NCBI GenBank assembly: GCA_030066295.1
Contig: JASJBX010000034.1
Span: 1-34,001, forward strand
Source of the DNA: Crocosphaera sp.
GTDB lineage: Bacteria; Cyanobacteriota; Cyanobacteriia; Cyanobacteriales; Microcystaceae
DNA length: 34,001 nt
Direction of reading: 5' to 3'
Shown in pieces: positions 12,957-21,562 of the stretch. The notes beneath the pieces were generated by a model. It worked only from the letters and a program-made list of their open reading frames with translations. It searched no databases and was not told the DNA's origin. The position numbers and the translations under genes were made by a program. Numbering within the stretch: the first letter of the stretch is position 1; each line of letters opens with the position of its first letter.

Positions 12957-15900
12957 TTAGGAAATATAGTCTTGCAACGCTTTAACTTCCAAAGGTTCTG
13001 TCTGTAAAGAACGAATGGCTGCGACGGTTGCTTTTGCCCCTGCTATTGTCGTAATAATGGGCAATTTATAGTCTAAAGCAGTGCGTCGAATCTTACGACC
13101 ATCAATTTGAGAGTCTTCTCCACTGGGGGTATTAATAATAAATTGAATCTGTTTATTTTTGATCCAATCAATCACATGGGGACGACCTTCATGGAGTTTT
13201 AAAACCACTTCTACCCCTTCTATTCCGTTCTCTTCTAAAACTTTTTGAGTTCCAGAAGTTGCCACCACTTTAAACCCTAATTCAAGCAAATCTTTAACCA
13301 CTGGAACCGTTAAAACTTTGTCCCGATCGCTCATAGAAACAAACACCGTTCCTTCCGTTGCTAGATCAACTCCGGCAGCAATTTCTGCTTTAGCAAACGC
13401 CTTGCCAAAGTCTTCATCTATACCCATTACTTCACCGGTAGAACGCATTTCAGGACCTAATAAAGTATCGGCACCGGGGAATTTTTGGAAGGGTAAAACC
13501 GCTTCTTTAACAGCAATATGACGAGGTACAAATTCCTCCGTTATTCCTAACTCTTCTAAAGTTTTTCCTGACATTACCAAAGAGGCAATTTTTGCCAACG
13601 GACGACCGGTTGCTTTAGATACATAAGGAACCGTTCGAGACGCGCGGGGGTTCGCTTCTAAAATGTAAACCGTCTCCCCTTGAACTGCGTATTGAATGTT
13701 CATTAAACCAATAACTTTCAAGCTATTAGCGAGGTGAGTGGTCCATGTACGAATGGTTTCAATAGCGTTAGTTGAAAGGGTGGTAAAAGGAACCGAACAA
13801 GCAGAGTCTCCAGAGTGTACCCCTGCTTGTTCAATATGTTCCATAATGCCACCAATAACTACTTTTCCGGTAGTATCACACAATGCGTCCACATCCACTT
13901 CGATCGCATTTTCTAAGAACTTATCGATTAAAATGGGATGATCCGGTTCCACTTGGACTGCATACGTCATGTAGCGTTCTAACTCTTCATCAGAATAGAC
14001 GATCTCCATAGCGCGTCCTCCCAGTACATAGGAGGGACGAACCACCACCGGATACCCAATACGAGAAGAAACCACCGCAGACTCCTCATAGCTGCGCGCG
14101 ATACCATTGGGAGGTTGTTTAATATCGAGATCATAGAGTATCTTTTCAAACCGTTCCCGATCTTCTGCTGTATCAATGGAGTCGGGAGAGGTTCCCCATA
14201 TTTTGGTTTGGACGGGACAGTCGGGACTGTCGAGGTATGTCTGCAATGGGACAGCAAGTTTCAAAGGAGTTTGGCCCCCAAACTGAATAATAACCCCCAC
14301 CGGGTTCTCGGTTTCGATGATGTTTAAGACATCTTCTTTGGTCAAGGGTTCAAAATAGAGGCGATCGCTGGTATCGTAGTCCGTAGAAACAGTTTCCGGG
14401 TTGGAGTTAACCATGATGGTTTCATACCCTGCGTCACTGAGGGAAAAGGCCGCATGACAACAACAGTAGTCGAACTCGATCCCTTGGCCAATGCGGTTGG
14501 GACCTCCCCCTAGGATCATCACTTTCTTTTTATCGCTGACAGTAACCTCTGTTTCTTCGGGTTCGTAGGTGGAATAATAATAAGGGGTGTATGCTTCAAA
14601 CTCGGCCGCACAAGTATCGACTACCTTATACACAGGAATGATCCCTAAACTTTTACGGTAGTTTCTGACTTCATCTTCGGTGGTTTTGGTGGCAAAAGCT
14701 ATCTGGCGATCGCTGAACCCTTTTTGTTTAACGACGCGCATATCAGATACGGTAATATCCTTTAACTTGGTTTGTTTAAGGACTTTTTCCGTTTCGATGA
14801 GGTCCTCTAACTTATCCAAAAACCAGATATCGATGGCCGTCAACTCGTGGACTTCTTCTGCTGTCATGCCTAATCTCATGGCATGATAGATACTGTAAAC
14901 GCGATCAGGGTTAGGAGTCCGTAAACTGGATCGAACTTGGGATAAAGAGGGTAAGGTTTCTTGTTTATCACATCCGAACCCATAGCGTCCCGTTTCTAGG
15001 GATCTTAACGCTTTTTGGAACGACTCTTGAAAGGTGCGTCCGATGGCCATTGCTTCCCCCACAGACTTCATCTGAGTGGTTAAAACAGCTTGAGATCCGG
15101 GGAACTTTTCAAACGCAAACCGAGGTATTTTAGTGACCACATAATCAATAGTGGGTTCAAAGGATGCGGGGGTTTGTTTGGTGATGTCGTTGTTTATTTC
15201 GTTGAGGGTGTAACCTACCGCAAGTTTAGCGGCAAACTTAGCAATAGGGAACCCTGTCGCTTTCGATGCTAAGGCCGAAGATCGAGACACACGGGGGTTC
15301 ATTTCAATAACAATAACATCCCCGTTGGTGGGGTTCACAGAAAATTGAATGTTAGATCCACCGGTTTCCACACCAATCTGTCTTATAATAGCCTGAGAAT
15401 AGTCTCTTAACCGTTGATACTCCTTATCTGTCAAAGTTTGCGCCGGTGCAACGGTAATGGAGTCTCCCGTATGTACCCCCATCGGGTCAAAGTTTTCAAT
15501 AGAACAGATAATGACCACATTATCCGCTAAGTCGCGCATTACCTCTAACTCGTATTCCTTCCACCCTAAAAGAGATTTTTCGACTAAAATTTGAGAGACG
15601 GGAGACGCATCGATTCCAAACTGCGCCATTTCTTCAAATTCTTCCTGGTTATAGGCAATACCGCCCCCTGTCCCTCCCAAGGTGAAAGCAGGACGTATAA
15701 TCAAGGGATAAGACCCGATCTCTTTGCCGATCGCCTGTGCTTCTTCGAGGGTACTAGCGATACCGGAAGGACAAACCGGAACCCCTATTTTAGCCATTGC
15801 ATCTTTAAACAGTTCCCGGTCTTCTGCCATTTCAATAGCTGGAAGTTTTGCCCCGATTAATTCTACATTGTACTTATCCAAAACGCCACTTTTTGCCAAG

Positions 15901-16202
15901 GACACCGCAACATTAAGGGCCGTTTGTCCTCCCATTGTCGGTAATAACGCATCGGGCCGTTCTTTGGCAATGACTTTCTCTACCATATCGGGGGTGAGGG
16001 GTTCGATATAGGTGCGATTAGCCATTTCAGGATCGGTCATAATCGAAGCAGGGTTAGAGTTGACTAAGACTACCTCATAACCTTCTTCTCGTAGTGCTTT
16101 ACAGGCTTGAGTACCAGAATAGTCGAATTCGCAAGCTTGGCCAATAACAATAGGACCTGCACCCAAAATTAAGATTTTCTTTAAGTCGTCGCGGCGTGGC
16201 AT
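12957..16202 (-). CDS. carB: carbamoyl-phosphate synthase large subunit
   Basis: CarB makes carbamoyl phosphate from bicarbonate, ammonia (delivered by CarA from glutamine) and two ATP, for arginine and pyrimidine synthesis. The product of 1081 residues is full length. It shows two homologous halves: the first opens [20 protein letters not shown], the second [20 protein letters not shown]. The ATP-grasp signatures [18 protein letters not shown] and [18 protein letters not shown] are intact. The C-terminal MGS-like allosteric domain starts near residue 945 ([15 protein letters not shown]). carA is not in the window, so the two subunits are unlinked, as often in cyanobacteria. The start is an ATG at 16202; the upstream 109 bp before the next gene should hold the promoter. 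Confidence 0.98.
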   Translation of the reverse strand: MPRRDDLKKILILGAGPIVIGQACEFDYSGTQACKALREEGYEVVLVNSNPASIMTDPEMANRTYIEPLTPDMVEKVIAKERPDALLPTMGGQTALNVAVSLAKSGVLDKYNVELIGAKLPAIEMAEDRELFKDAMAKIGVPVCPSGIASTLEEAQAIGKEIGSYPLIIRPAFTLGGTGGGIAYNQEEFEEMAQFGIDASPVSQILVEKSLLGWKEYELEVMRDLADNVVIICSIENFDPMGVHTGDSITVAPAQTLTDKEYQRLRDYSQAIIRQIGVETGGSNIQFSVNPTNGDVIVIEMNPRVSRSSALASKATGFPIAKFAAKLAVGYTLNEINNDITKQTPASFEPTIDYVVTKIPRFAFEKFPGSQAVLTTQMKSVGEAMAIGRTFQESFQKALRSLETGRYGFGCDKQETLPSLSQVRSSLRTPNPDRVYSIYHAMRLGMTAEEVHELTAIDIWFLDKLEDLIETEKVLKQTKLKDITVSDMRVVKQKGFSDRQIAFATKTTEDEVRNYRKSLGIIPVYKVVDTCAAEFEAYTPYYYSTYEPEETEVTVSDKKKVMILGGGPNRIGQGIEFDYCCCHAAFSLSDAGYETIMVNSNPETVSTDYDTSDRLYFEPLTKEDVLNIIETENPVGVIIQFGGQTPLKLAVPLQTYLDSPDCPVQTKIWGTSPDSIDTAEDRERFEKILYDLDIKQPPNGIARSYEESAVVSSRIGYPVVVRPSYVLGGRAMEIVYSDEELERYMTYAVQVEPDHPILIDKFLENAIEVDVDALCDTTGKVVIGGIMEHIEQAGVHSGDSACSVPFTTLSTNAIETIRTWTTHLANSLKVIGLMNIQYAVQGETVYILEANPRASRTVPYVSKATGRPLAKIASLVMSGKTLEELGITEEFVPRHIAVKEAVLPFQKFPGADTLLGPEMRSTGEVMGIDEDFGKAFAKAEIAAGVDLATEGTVFVSMSDRDKVLTVPVVKDLLELGFKVVATSGTQKVLEENGIEGVEVVLKLHEGRPHVIDWIKNKQIQFIINTPSGEDSQIDGRKIRRTALDYKLPIITTIAGAKATVAAIRSLQTEPLEVKALQDYIS

Positions 16203-16311
16203 AAGCGTATTTGTAGAGTTAGATAGAATAAACCGAATTTATTGTATAGTCTGTCCTTGGCTTTCTTGTTGTAATCTAATCCTTTATTTAGGTTTAAGGG
16301 GTTTAGGGTGA

Positions 16312-16863
16312 TTATTTTATTTCTGTCGTATTATCTTCGAGTAAAATTTTAATAATTCGAGCAAACTTATTATCAGGAATAGCAGCAGTTATAATTAGAA
16401 TAACCAAAGCTATTATAACGGAGTAAATAAATGCTCCTACTATACTAGCCCAAACAGAAACCCAAAAATTAGTATTCTTTTCTATAACCTTTTCTATTGG
16501 TTGTATAATTTCTTCTTGTTTGGTATTTTCTAAATATTCTTTAGCGTATTCTTTGAGAAATTGTTCTGAACTTTGTTTCAGTGAGGATAAAGCATCACTA
16601 TTTTTATCTTTGAAAGGCGTGATAATTGCTTTAAGAACTTCTTTACTGGGTAATTGTCTATTTTCTCGCTTATATAAACTAACATATTGATGTTTTTGTA
16701 GAGAATACTTTGCGTAAGCAACCATCCCTAATAATTCCTCATATTTTGAATTCTTATTATCAGATGTGATAAGAAGAGCAAATACTTCTTCATCTTCTTC
16801 CATGAGAAGATGATCATCATCAATCTGTTGAGAATTGATTTCATCTGGATTATTTGTGGTCAT
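16312..16863 (-). CDS. membrane protein partner of the TIR protein (unknown family)
   Basis: The product has 183 residues. Residues 1-25 are acidic (MEEDEEVFALLITSDN). Residues 38-112 form a helical charged region (YEELLGMVAYAKYSLQKHQY, VSLYKRENRQLPSKEVLKAI). Residues 133-161 form a long hydrophobic stretch, probably one long or two short membrane helices (FWVSVWASIVGAFIYSVIIA). The ATG is preceded by AGGGA and overlaps the end of the TIR gene by 14 bp, so the two are surely co-transcribed and probably translationally coupled. The helical region resembles one I have seen in proteins of other phage-defence-like loci, but I cannot name it. A membrane effector or anchor for the TIR protein is an inference. 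Confidence 0.7.
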   Translation of the reverse strand: MTTNNPDEINSQQIDDDHLLMEEDEEVFALLITSDNKNSKYEELLGMVAYAKYSLQKHQYVSLYKRENRQLPSKEVLKAIITPFKDKNSDALSSLKQSSEQFLKEYAKEYLENTKQEEIIQPIEKVIEKNTNFWVSVWASIVGAFIYSVIIALVILIITAAIPDNKFARIIKILLEDNTTEIK

Positions 16864-17395
16864 TCTTATTCCCTAACTTAATATTTCCCTGAATAAATAT
16901 GTTATTTACTACATTACCTATGTTAGCCACATCATTATATACCTTTTTTGATTTAGCTGATACACAATGATCAATTAATTCAGTTAATTTCGTTAAAGCC
17001 TTTTCTTGTTTCTGTTCTGAAAGTTGACCTAAAGGTTCTGAAAAAGACCCAACAGATTGAAAATCTTTAATCAAAGTAGGAACTGATGAGGATATATCTG
17101 AAGAAATAATAATAAGAAAAATTTTATTTTTATCTTTTTTATGTGTTTTAACAATTTGAGATAGTTCAACTTCCGGTAATTGTGAATTCAGATAGTTGGA
17201 GCTAATTAATACGATAATTGCTTGAGATTCTTCTATGGCACGTTTTATTGTTTCTTGAATATCTACGCCAGGATACAGAAAATCATAAGACCAAAGAGAT
17301 AGATTTTTTTTTCTAAGTAAAGGTTCAAGATGTTCTTGAATGCGTTTCACCCATTCAATATCTTTGATACTAGAACTTATAAAAATATCAATCAT
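16850..17395 (-). CDS. short TIR-domain protein
   Basis: The ATG at 17395 is chosen, because AGAGG lies 8 bases upstream and because the domain then starts at residue 2; an earlier TTG at 17422 is less likely. The product is 181 residues. The TIR pattern is clear: MIDIFISSSIKDIEWVKRIQ (beta-A and alpha-A), LSLWSYDFLYPGVDIQETIK (BB-loop region), AIIVLISSNYLNSQLPEVEL with E77 in the position of the catalytic Glu of NAD-cleaving TIRs. The tail after about residue 150 (NDVANIGNVVNNIFIQGNIK) resembles low-complexity V/I-N-G-x repeats found at the ends of effector-associated proteins. It may be an NADase effector or a signalling adaptor. It overlaps the membrane protein gene. Confidence 0.8.
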   Translation of the reverse strand: MIDIFISSSIKDIEWVKRIQEHLEPLLRKKNLSLWSYDFLYPGVDIQETIKRAIEESQAIIVLISSNYLNSQLPEVELSQIVKTHKKDKNKIFLIIISSDISSSVPTLIKDFQSVGSFSEPLGQLSEQKQEKALTKLTELIDHCVSAKSKKVYNDVANIGNVVNNIFIQGNIKLGNKNDHK

Positions 17396-17422
17396 TCTAT
17401 TTACCTCTTCTATATGGAGCAA

Positions 17423-17602
17423 TCACTCAATTGAATCATTAGTAAATTTTTCCTGTGAATGTTCCATTCTCATTATATCATAAGTATAGCAGGTGATTGT
17501 CCCTTCTTCTAAGAAAAAATTTTGAACAACTGTTGTCCCATCTTCTTTATTGATAGTTACATTATGTCCTTGTCGATACGCTTGATAAAGATTAATCGAT
17601 AT
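17423..17602 (-). pseudogene. possible N-terminally truncated small gene upstream of the TIR gene
   Basis: A minus-strand frame open for 59 codons ends at TGA (17423-17425), 27 bp before the TIR start. It reads NLYQAYRQGHNVTINKEDGT, then VVQNFFLEEGTITCYTYD and MRMEHSQEKF. The sequence looks protein-like rather than random, but no plausible start codon precedes it: an in-frame TAA at 17603 comes first. The only ATGs are near the end. I take it as the tail of a lost gene; use of a rare start codon cannot be excluded. Confidence 0.35.
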
Positions 17603-17744
17603 TTAACAAGCGATCGCTGATCTACAAACTAAGATTAATGATCAATCATTATCTAATATTAAGCACAACAAATATAGACATATGTTAAAATGGAAGTATA
17701 TCTTAATCATTAATTTCTAAATTTTCTAGTATTGAGGTAAAAAG
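17603..17744. other. intergenic region before the DUF29 operon
   Basis: AT-rich DNA with a HIP1 octamer (17610-17617). It should carry the divergent promoters for the plus-strand DUF29 operon and perhaps the minus-strand TIR pair. A TATGTTAAAAT stretch near 17681 could contribute to a -10, but no convincing promoter pair was found. Confidence 0.3.
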
Positions 17745-18194
17745 ATGAGTTCAGTAACTACAAAAAACCTTTATCAAGAAGATTTTGCGTTATGGATCGA
17801 GGAAACAGTTAAAAAATTAAAATTAGGTCATTTATCAGAGGTTGATTTAGAGAATTTAATCGAAGAGGTAGAATGTTTGGGTAAAAGTCAACGAAAAGCA
17901 GTTAGAAGTTATTTATTACGTCTTTTGGAACATTTATTAAAACGACGTTATGTGATGATGTTTGATTGTTATCGAGGGTGGGAAATTGAAATTAGGAATT
18001 TTCGTCAACGGTTAAAATTAGAGTTAGAAGATTCACCCAGTTTGAAAAATTATATGATAGAGATTTTACCAAAAATTTATCAAATGGCCTTAGAAAATGT
18101 TATCGATAGTTATCCTGACACAGATTTTCCAGTGATTTACCCTTTTTCTGATAACGTTGATGAATTATTGAACCATAATTTTTGGGATAGTTAA
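17745..18194 (+). CDS. DUF29 family protein, copy 1
   Basis: The product has 149 residues with the DUF29 pattern: LYQEDFALWIEETVKKLKLG at the start, then VDLENLIEEVECLGKSQRKA and LRLLEHLLKRRY. The ATG is preceded by GAGGT six bases or so upstream. DUF29 proteins are all-helical, very common and multi-copy in cyanobacteria; their function is unknown. It is 49 bp upstream of a second DUF29 gene in the same direction, with which it shares the same order of motifs but not close identity. The C-terminal part (FPVIYPFSDNVDELLNHNFW) ends in the family's usual acidic and aromatic tail. Confidence 0.85.
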   Translation: MSSVTTKNLYQEDFALWIEETVKKLKLGHLSEVDLENLIEEVECLGKSQRKAVRSYLLRLLEHLLKRRYVMMFDCYRGWEIEIRNFRQRLKLELEDSPSLKNYMIEILPKIYQMALENVIDSYPDTDFPVIYPFSDNVDELLNHNFWDS

Positions 18195-18243
18195 AAATAA
18201 TTATTAGATTTAATATAACATTAACTTTATTGAATTTATCTCT

Positions 18244-18714
18244 ATGAATACTCATCCTCTCAACTCAGTAATTACTCAAAAGCAACTCTACGATCAAGAT
18301 TTTTGTTTATGGATAGAAAGCACTATTAAACAAATAGAAGCACAAGAGTTTGATAAAATTGATTGGGATAAGGTTATTGAGGAATTAGATAGTTTGGGTA
18401 AATCTGATAAACGAGAACTAAAAAATCGCTTAGTTGTTTTATTAGAACACTTATTAAAACTTGCTTATTGGGAAACAGAAAGAGAGTATAATCAAAGAAA
18501 CTGGAAAGGAACCATAAGAGAACAAAGAAGACAACTTTTATTATTGCTTGAAGATAGTCCGAGTTTAAAACCCTTATTTTATGATAGTCTTCCGAAATGT
18601 TACAGTGATGCCAGAAAAATTGTTTTAGATAAGACTAATTTATCTGATAATATTATTCCTATCGAGATTACTTTTCCTGTTGAAGATATTTTAAATGATG
18701 ATTATTTACCTTAA
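18244..18714 (+). CDS. DUF29 family protein, copy 2
   Basis: The product has 156 residues, with LYDQDFCLWIESTIKQIEAQ, DWDKVIEELDSLGKSDKREL and VVLLEHLLKLAYWE. It is clearly a divergent tandem paralogue of copy 1. The ribosome binding site is poor (TTATCTCT before ATG), so it may depend on translation from the upstream gene. It is followed after 19 bp by the pentapeptide-repeat gene, suggesting one operon. The function is unknown. Confidence 0.85.
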   Translation: MNTHPLNSVITQKQLYDQDFCLWIESTIKQIEAQEFDKIDWDKVIEELDSLGKSDKRELKNRLVVLLEHLLKLAYWETEREYNQRNWKGTIREQRRQLLLLLEDSPSLKPLFYDSLPKCYSDARKIVLDKTNLSDNIIPIEITFPVEDILNDDYLP

Positions 18715-18733
18715 ATTGTTGGAGAGATAAACA

Positions 18734-19834
18734 GTGAATTGGTTTAGAGACAGAATCAATAATTTTCGTTTAACAGGTTCACAAGATAATGATAGTTTAG
18801 AACAAGAAATTGAAAAAAAAGCGTATGAACTTTGGGAACAAGGCGGAAAGTTAGAAAATACGTTGAATTATTATCGAGAAAAAGCTCGTCAGCAAGTAAA
18901 AGATAATTTTTGGAAGAAACACTATAATCCCTATTATTTACTAGAAAAGAAAATTCTAGAACCAGGGTTAACATGGATAGATAAACAAGCTTTTTTTGAT
19001 ATTTTGGAAAAAGTCGGACAATTAACCATTATTCTTGGTGTCATTAGTTTTATTTTTACAGAAGATTCGCGTCGTAACGCTGAGGTATTTTCTGCTTGGC
19101 AAACCATTACTAGTGTTGATGAAAAACAAGCAGGAAGTGGAGGAAGAATTGAAGCCTTAGAATTTCTCAATTCTCGACCTTTAAGATTCCCGTTTATCGG
19201 ATTTACTAAAGAATATTGGTATTGGGAGGGTAAACAATGTGATAAAAAACCACGTTTAGGTTATCGGTTTCCAAGACAAAACTTAAGCGGTTTATCTGCA
19301 CCTAATGCCTATCTTGCAAAAATTAAATTATGTGGAGCTTTATTAGAAAAAGCGAATTTGCAAGGGAGTAGCTTGATGCGTGCGGAATTACAAAGAGTTT
19401 TTATGCCTATCGCTGATTTACAAAATGCTTATTTGCTTCAAGCTAATTTACAAGGAGCTTATTTAAGAGAATCTAATTTACAAGGAGCTTGGTTAATGGG
19501 AGCTAATTTACACAAAGCTTACTTAGGTGGAGCTAACTTAATCAATACTAATCTAGAAGGGTCTAATTTAAAATTAGCTAATTTCAGAGGAGCTAATTTG
19601 TTAGGAGCTAGTCTCCAAACAAATACATTAGGGGAAGTTGATAATTTTGAAGGAGCAAGTTATGGTAATTCAGAAACAAATCCATCATTCTGTCCTATTA
19701 AACATAATAATTATAATAATTGTTCGACAATTTTCCCTGATGGTTTTGACCCAAATAAAGCAGGAATGTATTTAATTATAACACCTGAAGATTATGAAGA
19801 ATGGAAAAAATATAGAGAAACGATGTCTTTCTAA
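18734..19834 (+). CDS. membrane-linked pentapeptide-repeat protein
   Basis: The product has 366 residues from a GTG start with GGAGAG seven to eight bases upstream. Residues 22-60 (EQEIEKKAYELWEQGGKLEN) resemble the short DUF2934 motif (IRERAYELWE...G). A hydrophobic segment near residues 92-110 (QLTIILGVISFIF) is a likely single membrane helix. Residues 175-300 form a pentapeptide-repeat solenoid of A(N/D)LxxA type (ANLQGAYLRESNLQGAWLMG). The tail is acidic (ITPEDYEEWKKYRE). Pentapeptide repeats fold as right-handed quadrilateral beta helices and usually bind proteins. It is the last gene of the DUF29 operon. The function is unknown. Confidence 0.85.
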   Translation: MNWFRDRINNFRLTGSQDNDSLEQEIEKKAYELWEQGGKLENTLNYYREKARQQVKDNFWKKHYNPYYLLEKKILEPGLTWIDKQAFFDILEKVGQLTIILGVISFIFTEDSRRNAEVFSAWQTITSVDEKQAGSGGRIEALEFLNSRPLRFPFIGFTKEYWYWEGKQCDKKPRLGYRFPRQNLSGLSAPNAYLAKIKLCGALLEKANLQGSSLMRAELQRVFMPIADLQNAYLLQANLQGAYLRESNLQGAWLMGANLHKAYLGGANLINTNLEGSNLKLANFRGANLLGASLQTNTLGEVDNFEGASYGNSETNPSFCPIKHNNYNNCSTIFPDGFDPNKAGMYLIITPEDYEEWKKYRETMSF

Positions 19835-19930
19835 AAAAGTAATCGTTTTATTAAAGTAGGGTGGACGAAATTTAATCATTTAATAATCTTATCTGAAATA
19901 ATATTAATTTGCTCACCAAATAAGTTTAGA
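19835..19930. other. intergenic stretch with a half-copy of a GTAGGGTGG repeat
   Basis: Downstream of the pentapeptide gene the stretch contains GTAGGGTGGACG (19857-19868), which looks like one arm of the GTAGGGTGGGC palindromes typical of cyanobacteria. No gene is seen. Confidence 0.35.
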
Positions 19931-20143
19931 TCATGGGCTTACTTCTCTAATCTCTCTAGATAGATAACGGTCAAATTTTTGACGAGTCAATACATCAATA
20001 AGTTCTGATAAAATATCAGTAGAAATCAATATCACACACTTTTTTTCAGCTTCTCTAAAACATTGCATTGTTGTAGAATTAGAGAAAATTAAGGCACTGA
20101 CTATTACATTGGTATCGATAACAACTCATTTAGTCTTTATCAT
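19931..20143 (-). pseudogene. broken PIN-domain toxin gene
   Basis: From ATG at 20143 the minus strand reads MIKTK-stop-VVIDTNVIVSALIF, then SNSTTMQCFREAEKK and ISTDILSELIDVLTRQKFDR, ending at TGA (19931). VVIDTNVIVSAL is the start of a PIN nuclease domain (first Asp in IDTN). The TGA after codon 5 stands where CGA (Arg) is expected. The frame also stops at about 70 codons, about half of a normal PIN protein, so it is broken twice. Confidence 0.7.
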
Positions 20144-20175
20144 TGAGATAAGATTAAAGTAATATTATTTTAAAT

Positions 20176-20226
20176 ATGGCTAAATACATAACCCTTAACC
20201 AAGCACAGAAAAAATTATCTCAATGA
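20176..20226 (+). pseudogene. remnant of the paired Phd-like antitoxin
   Basis: A frame from ATG at 20176 reads MAKYITLNQAQKKLSQ-stop-PDEIIDIP, which resembles the N-terminus of prevent-host-death-type antitoxins (ITLxQAQxxLxxLPDE). It is divergent from the broken PIN gene, 32 bp away. A stop replaces the residue before PDE and the rest of the gene is missing. Confidence 0.5.
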
Positions 20227-20326
20227 CCTGATGAGATCATTGATATACCTAGTCTGATAAGATAGATTATGTTACACTGAAGAGAGATAAGTTTTTAGTT
20301 TTTTTTGCAAGTATAATAAACATCAT
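20227..20326. other. promoter region of the miaE-like gene
   Basis: AT-rich region before the tRNA hydroxylase gene, with TTTTTTGCAAGTATAATAAACATC just before the start. TATAAT (20312-20317 region) is a good -10 match, but it is so close to the ATG at 20327 that any transcript would be nearly leaderless. No clear -35. Confidence 0.35.
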
Positions 20327-20923
20327 ATGTTAACTAAAAAAACGAAAATAAATATTCTTAAAACCCCCACTCAAACTGCTTGGATCGAGCAAGCAATTAA
20401 TAACTTAGACACAATTGTATTAGATCATTCTCATTGTGAAAGGAAGGCGGCGAGTGTCGCATTAAATCTCATGTTTCGTTATTCCTCTAATGCTGTTTTA
20501 GTTAGAAAATTAACAGCGATCGCGAAAGAAGAATTAGAACATTTTGAACAGGTTAATCAATGGTTAGATCAACGAAATATTCCCTTGGGACCTCTATCAT
20601 CTCCTCCTTATGGGGCTAAATTAAAAGCAGAAATTAGCACAAAAGAACCCCAAAGATTACTCGATTCTTTGCTAATTGCTGCCTTGATAGAAGCGAGATC
20701 CCACGAAAGATTAGGACTATTAGGAAACCATTGCCCCGATGAAAATTTAGCTAAATTTTACCGTAGTTTGATGGACTCAGAAGCCAGACATTATGGTATT
20801 TATTGGCTATTAGCAGATACGTATTTTGAGAGGGAAATGGTTCAAAAAAGATTAGATGAATTATCGATCATCGAGAGTGAAATTTTAGAGACATTACATC
20901 CTGAACCGAGAATACATAGTTAG
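20327..20923 (+). CDS. miaE: tRNA-(ms2io6A37) hydroxylase, MiaE-like
   Basis: MiaE hydroxylates the isopentenyl side chain of the modified adenosine at position 37 of tRNAs, using a non-haem diiron centre and oxygen. The 198-residue product shows a ferritin-like set of ligands: E38 in HSHCERKAA, E69 and H72 in KEELEHF, E122 in IEARSHERL, and E152 and H155 in DSEARHY. The length is normal for the family. It is monocistronic here. The sequence is complete and with all expected ligands, so the assignment is firm; the exact substrate in cyanobacteria is by family only. Confidence 0.92.
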   Translation: MLTKKTKINILKTPTQTAWIEQAINNLDTIVLDHSHCERKAASVALNLMFRYSSNAVLVRKLTAIAKEELEHFEQVNQWLDQRNIPLGPLSSPPYGAKLKAEISTKEPQRLLDSLLIAALIEARSHERLGLLGNHCPDENLAKFYRSLMDSEARHYGIYWLLADTYFEREMVQKRLDELSIIESEILETLHPEPRIHS

Positions 20924-20954
20924 CTAATACTCCTCACCCCCCACATATCCGACA

Positions 20955-20994
20955 CTCACTCAACCGAAATATTGAAATTGGTACGGTGAGTGAG
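20955..20994 (+). terminator. possible terminator of the miaE-like gene
   Basis: CTCACTCAACCG (20955-20966) pairs with CGGTGAGTGAG (20984-20994), an 11-bp stem with one bulged base. It lies just downstream of the gene and is followed by AGTTTTC, a poor U-run. It could be a terminator or a transcript-end stabiliser. Confidence 0.45.
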
Positions 20995-21142
20995 AGTTTT
21001 CGTGATATGATTCTAGTTGAGCATTGTAAATCGGCCTAAAGAGTGAGTTAATATAACTGACTGGTTTTCCCGTTAAGTATCCATACCTTATCTTTCCGAC
21101 ATCTCAATCTCCACAAGTTCATTAAAAACAGAGACAAATTTT

Positions 21143-21409
21143 ATGTCAATTTATGTAGGAAACCTCGCTTATGAGGTAACAGACGCAGACCTTAACACCG
21201 TATTTTCTGATTATGGGTCTGTCAAGCGTGTTCATATCCCTACAGACCGTGAAACCGGTCGTTCCAGAGGTTTTGCGTTTGTAGAAATGAATACAGAAGC
21301 AGAAGAAGCTAATGCCATTGATACCCTAGATGGTGCCGAATGGATGGGCCGTTCTCTGAAAGTCAACCAAGCTCGTCCCCGTGAAAACACCCGCAGAAAT
21401 AGCTTTTAG
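21143..21409 (+). CDS. RRM RNA-binding protein (cyanobacterial Rbp type)
   Basis: The 88-residue product is a single RNA-recognition motif with RNP2 IYVGNL (residues 3-8) and RNP1 RGFAFVEM (42-49). It is close to the cyanobacterial Rbp proteins, which are often cold-induced and bind mRNA. It lacks the Gly-rich tail of some members, ending RPRENTRRNSF. The promoter must lie within the 219-bp upstream gap; long leaders are common for this family. A strong terminator follows, so it forms a single-gene unit. No second RRM. Confidence 0.93.
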   Translation: MSIYVGNLAYEVTDADLNTVFSDYGSVKRVHIPTDRETGRSRGFAFVEMNTEAEEANAIDTLDGAEWMGRSLKVNQARPRENTRRNSF

Positions 21410-21431
21410 GTGATTAAGTTAAACAAGATAA

Positions 21432-21464
21432 AAAGCACTTTTTGAGTAGAAGGTGCTTTTTTTT
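21432..21464 (+). terminator. rho-independent terminator after the RRM gene
   Basis: AAAGCACTTT pairs with AAGGTGCTTT (one G-U), a 10-bp stem with a short loop TTGAGTAG. It runs straight into a T-run (TTTTTTTT). It starts 23 bp after the stop. Confidence 0.9.
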
Positions 21465-21562
21465 GTGATTTCCCTGGTCTGTCAATTATTCCCAGACTGA
21501 ACCAAAATATATAACAAGAAATCCTTGTCTAAAACCTTAAATTCATTCACTTTACCTGAAAT

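Noticed and set aside
13318-16011. several plus-strand frames of 60-95 codons inside carB, and a 92-codon minus-strand frame at 13979-14257
   Set aside because: All are shadows of carB in other frames; carB is intact and highly conserved across the whole stretch.
18756-19170. two minus-strand frames antisense to the pentapeptide-repeat gene
   Set aside because: No ribosome site or family pattern; they overlap a gene with a clear start, membrane helix and repeats.
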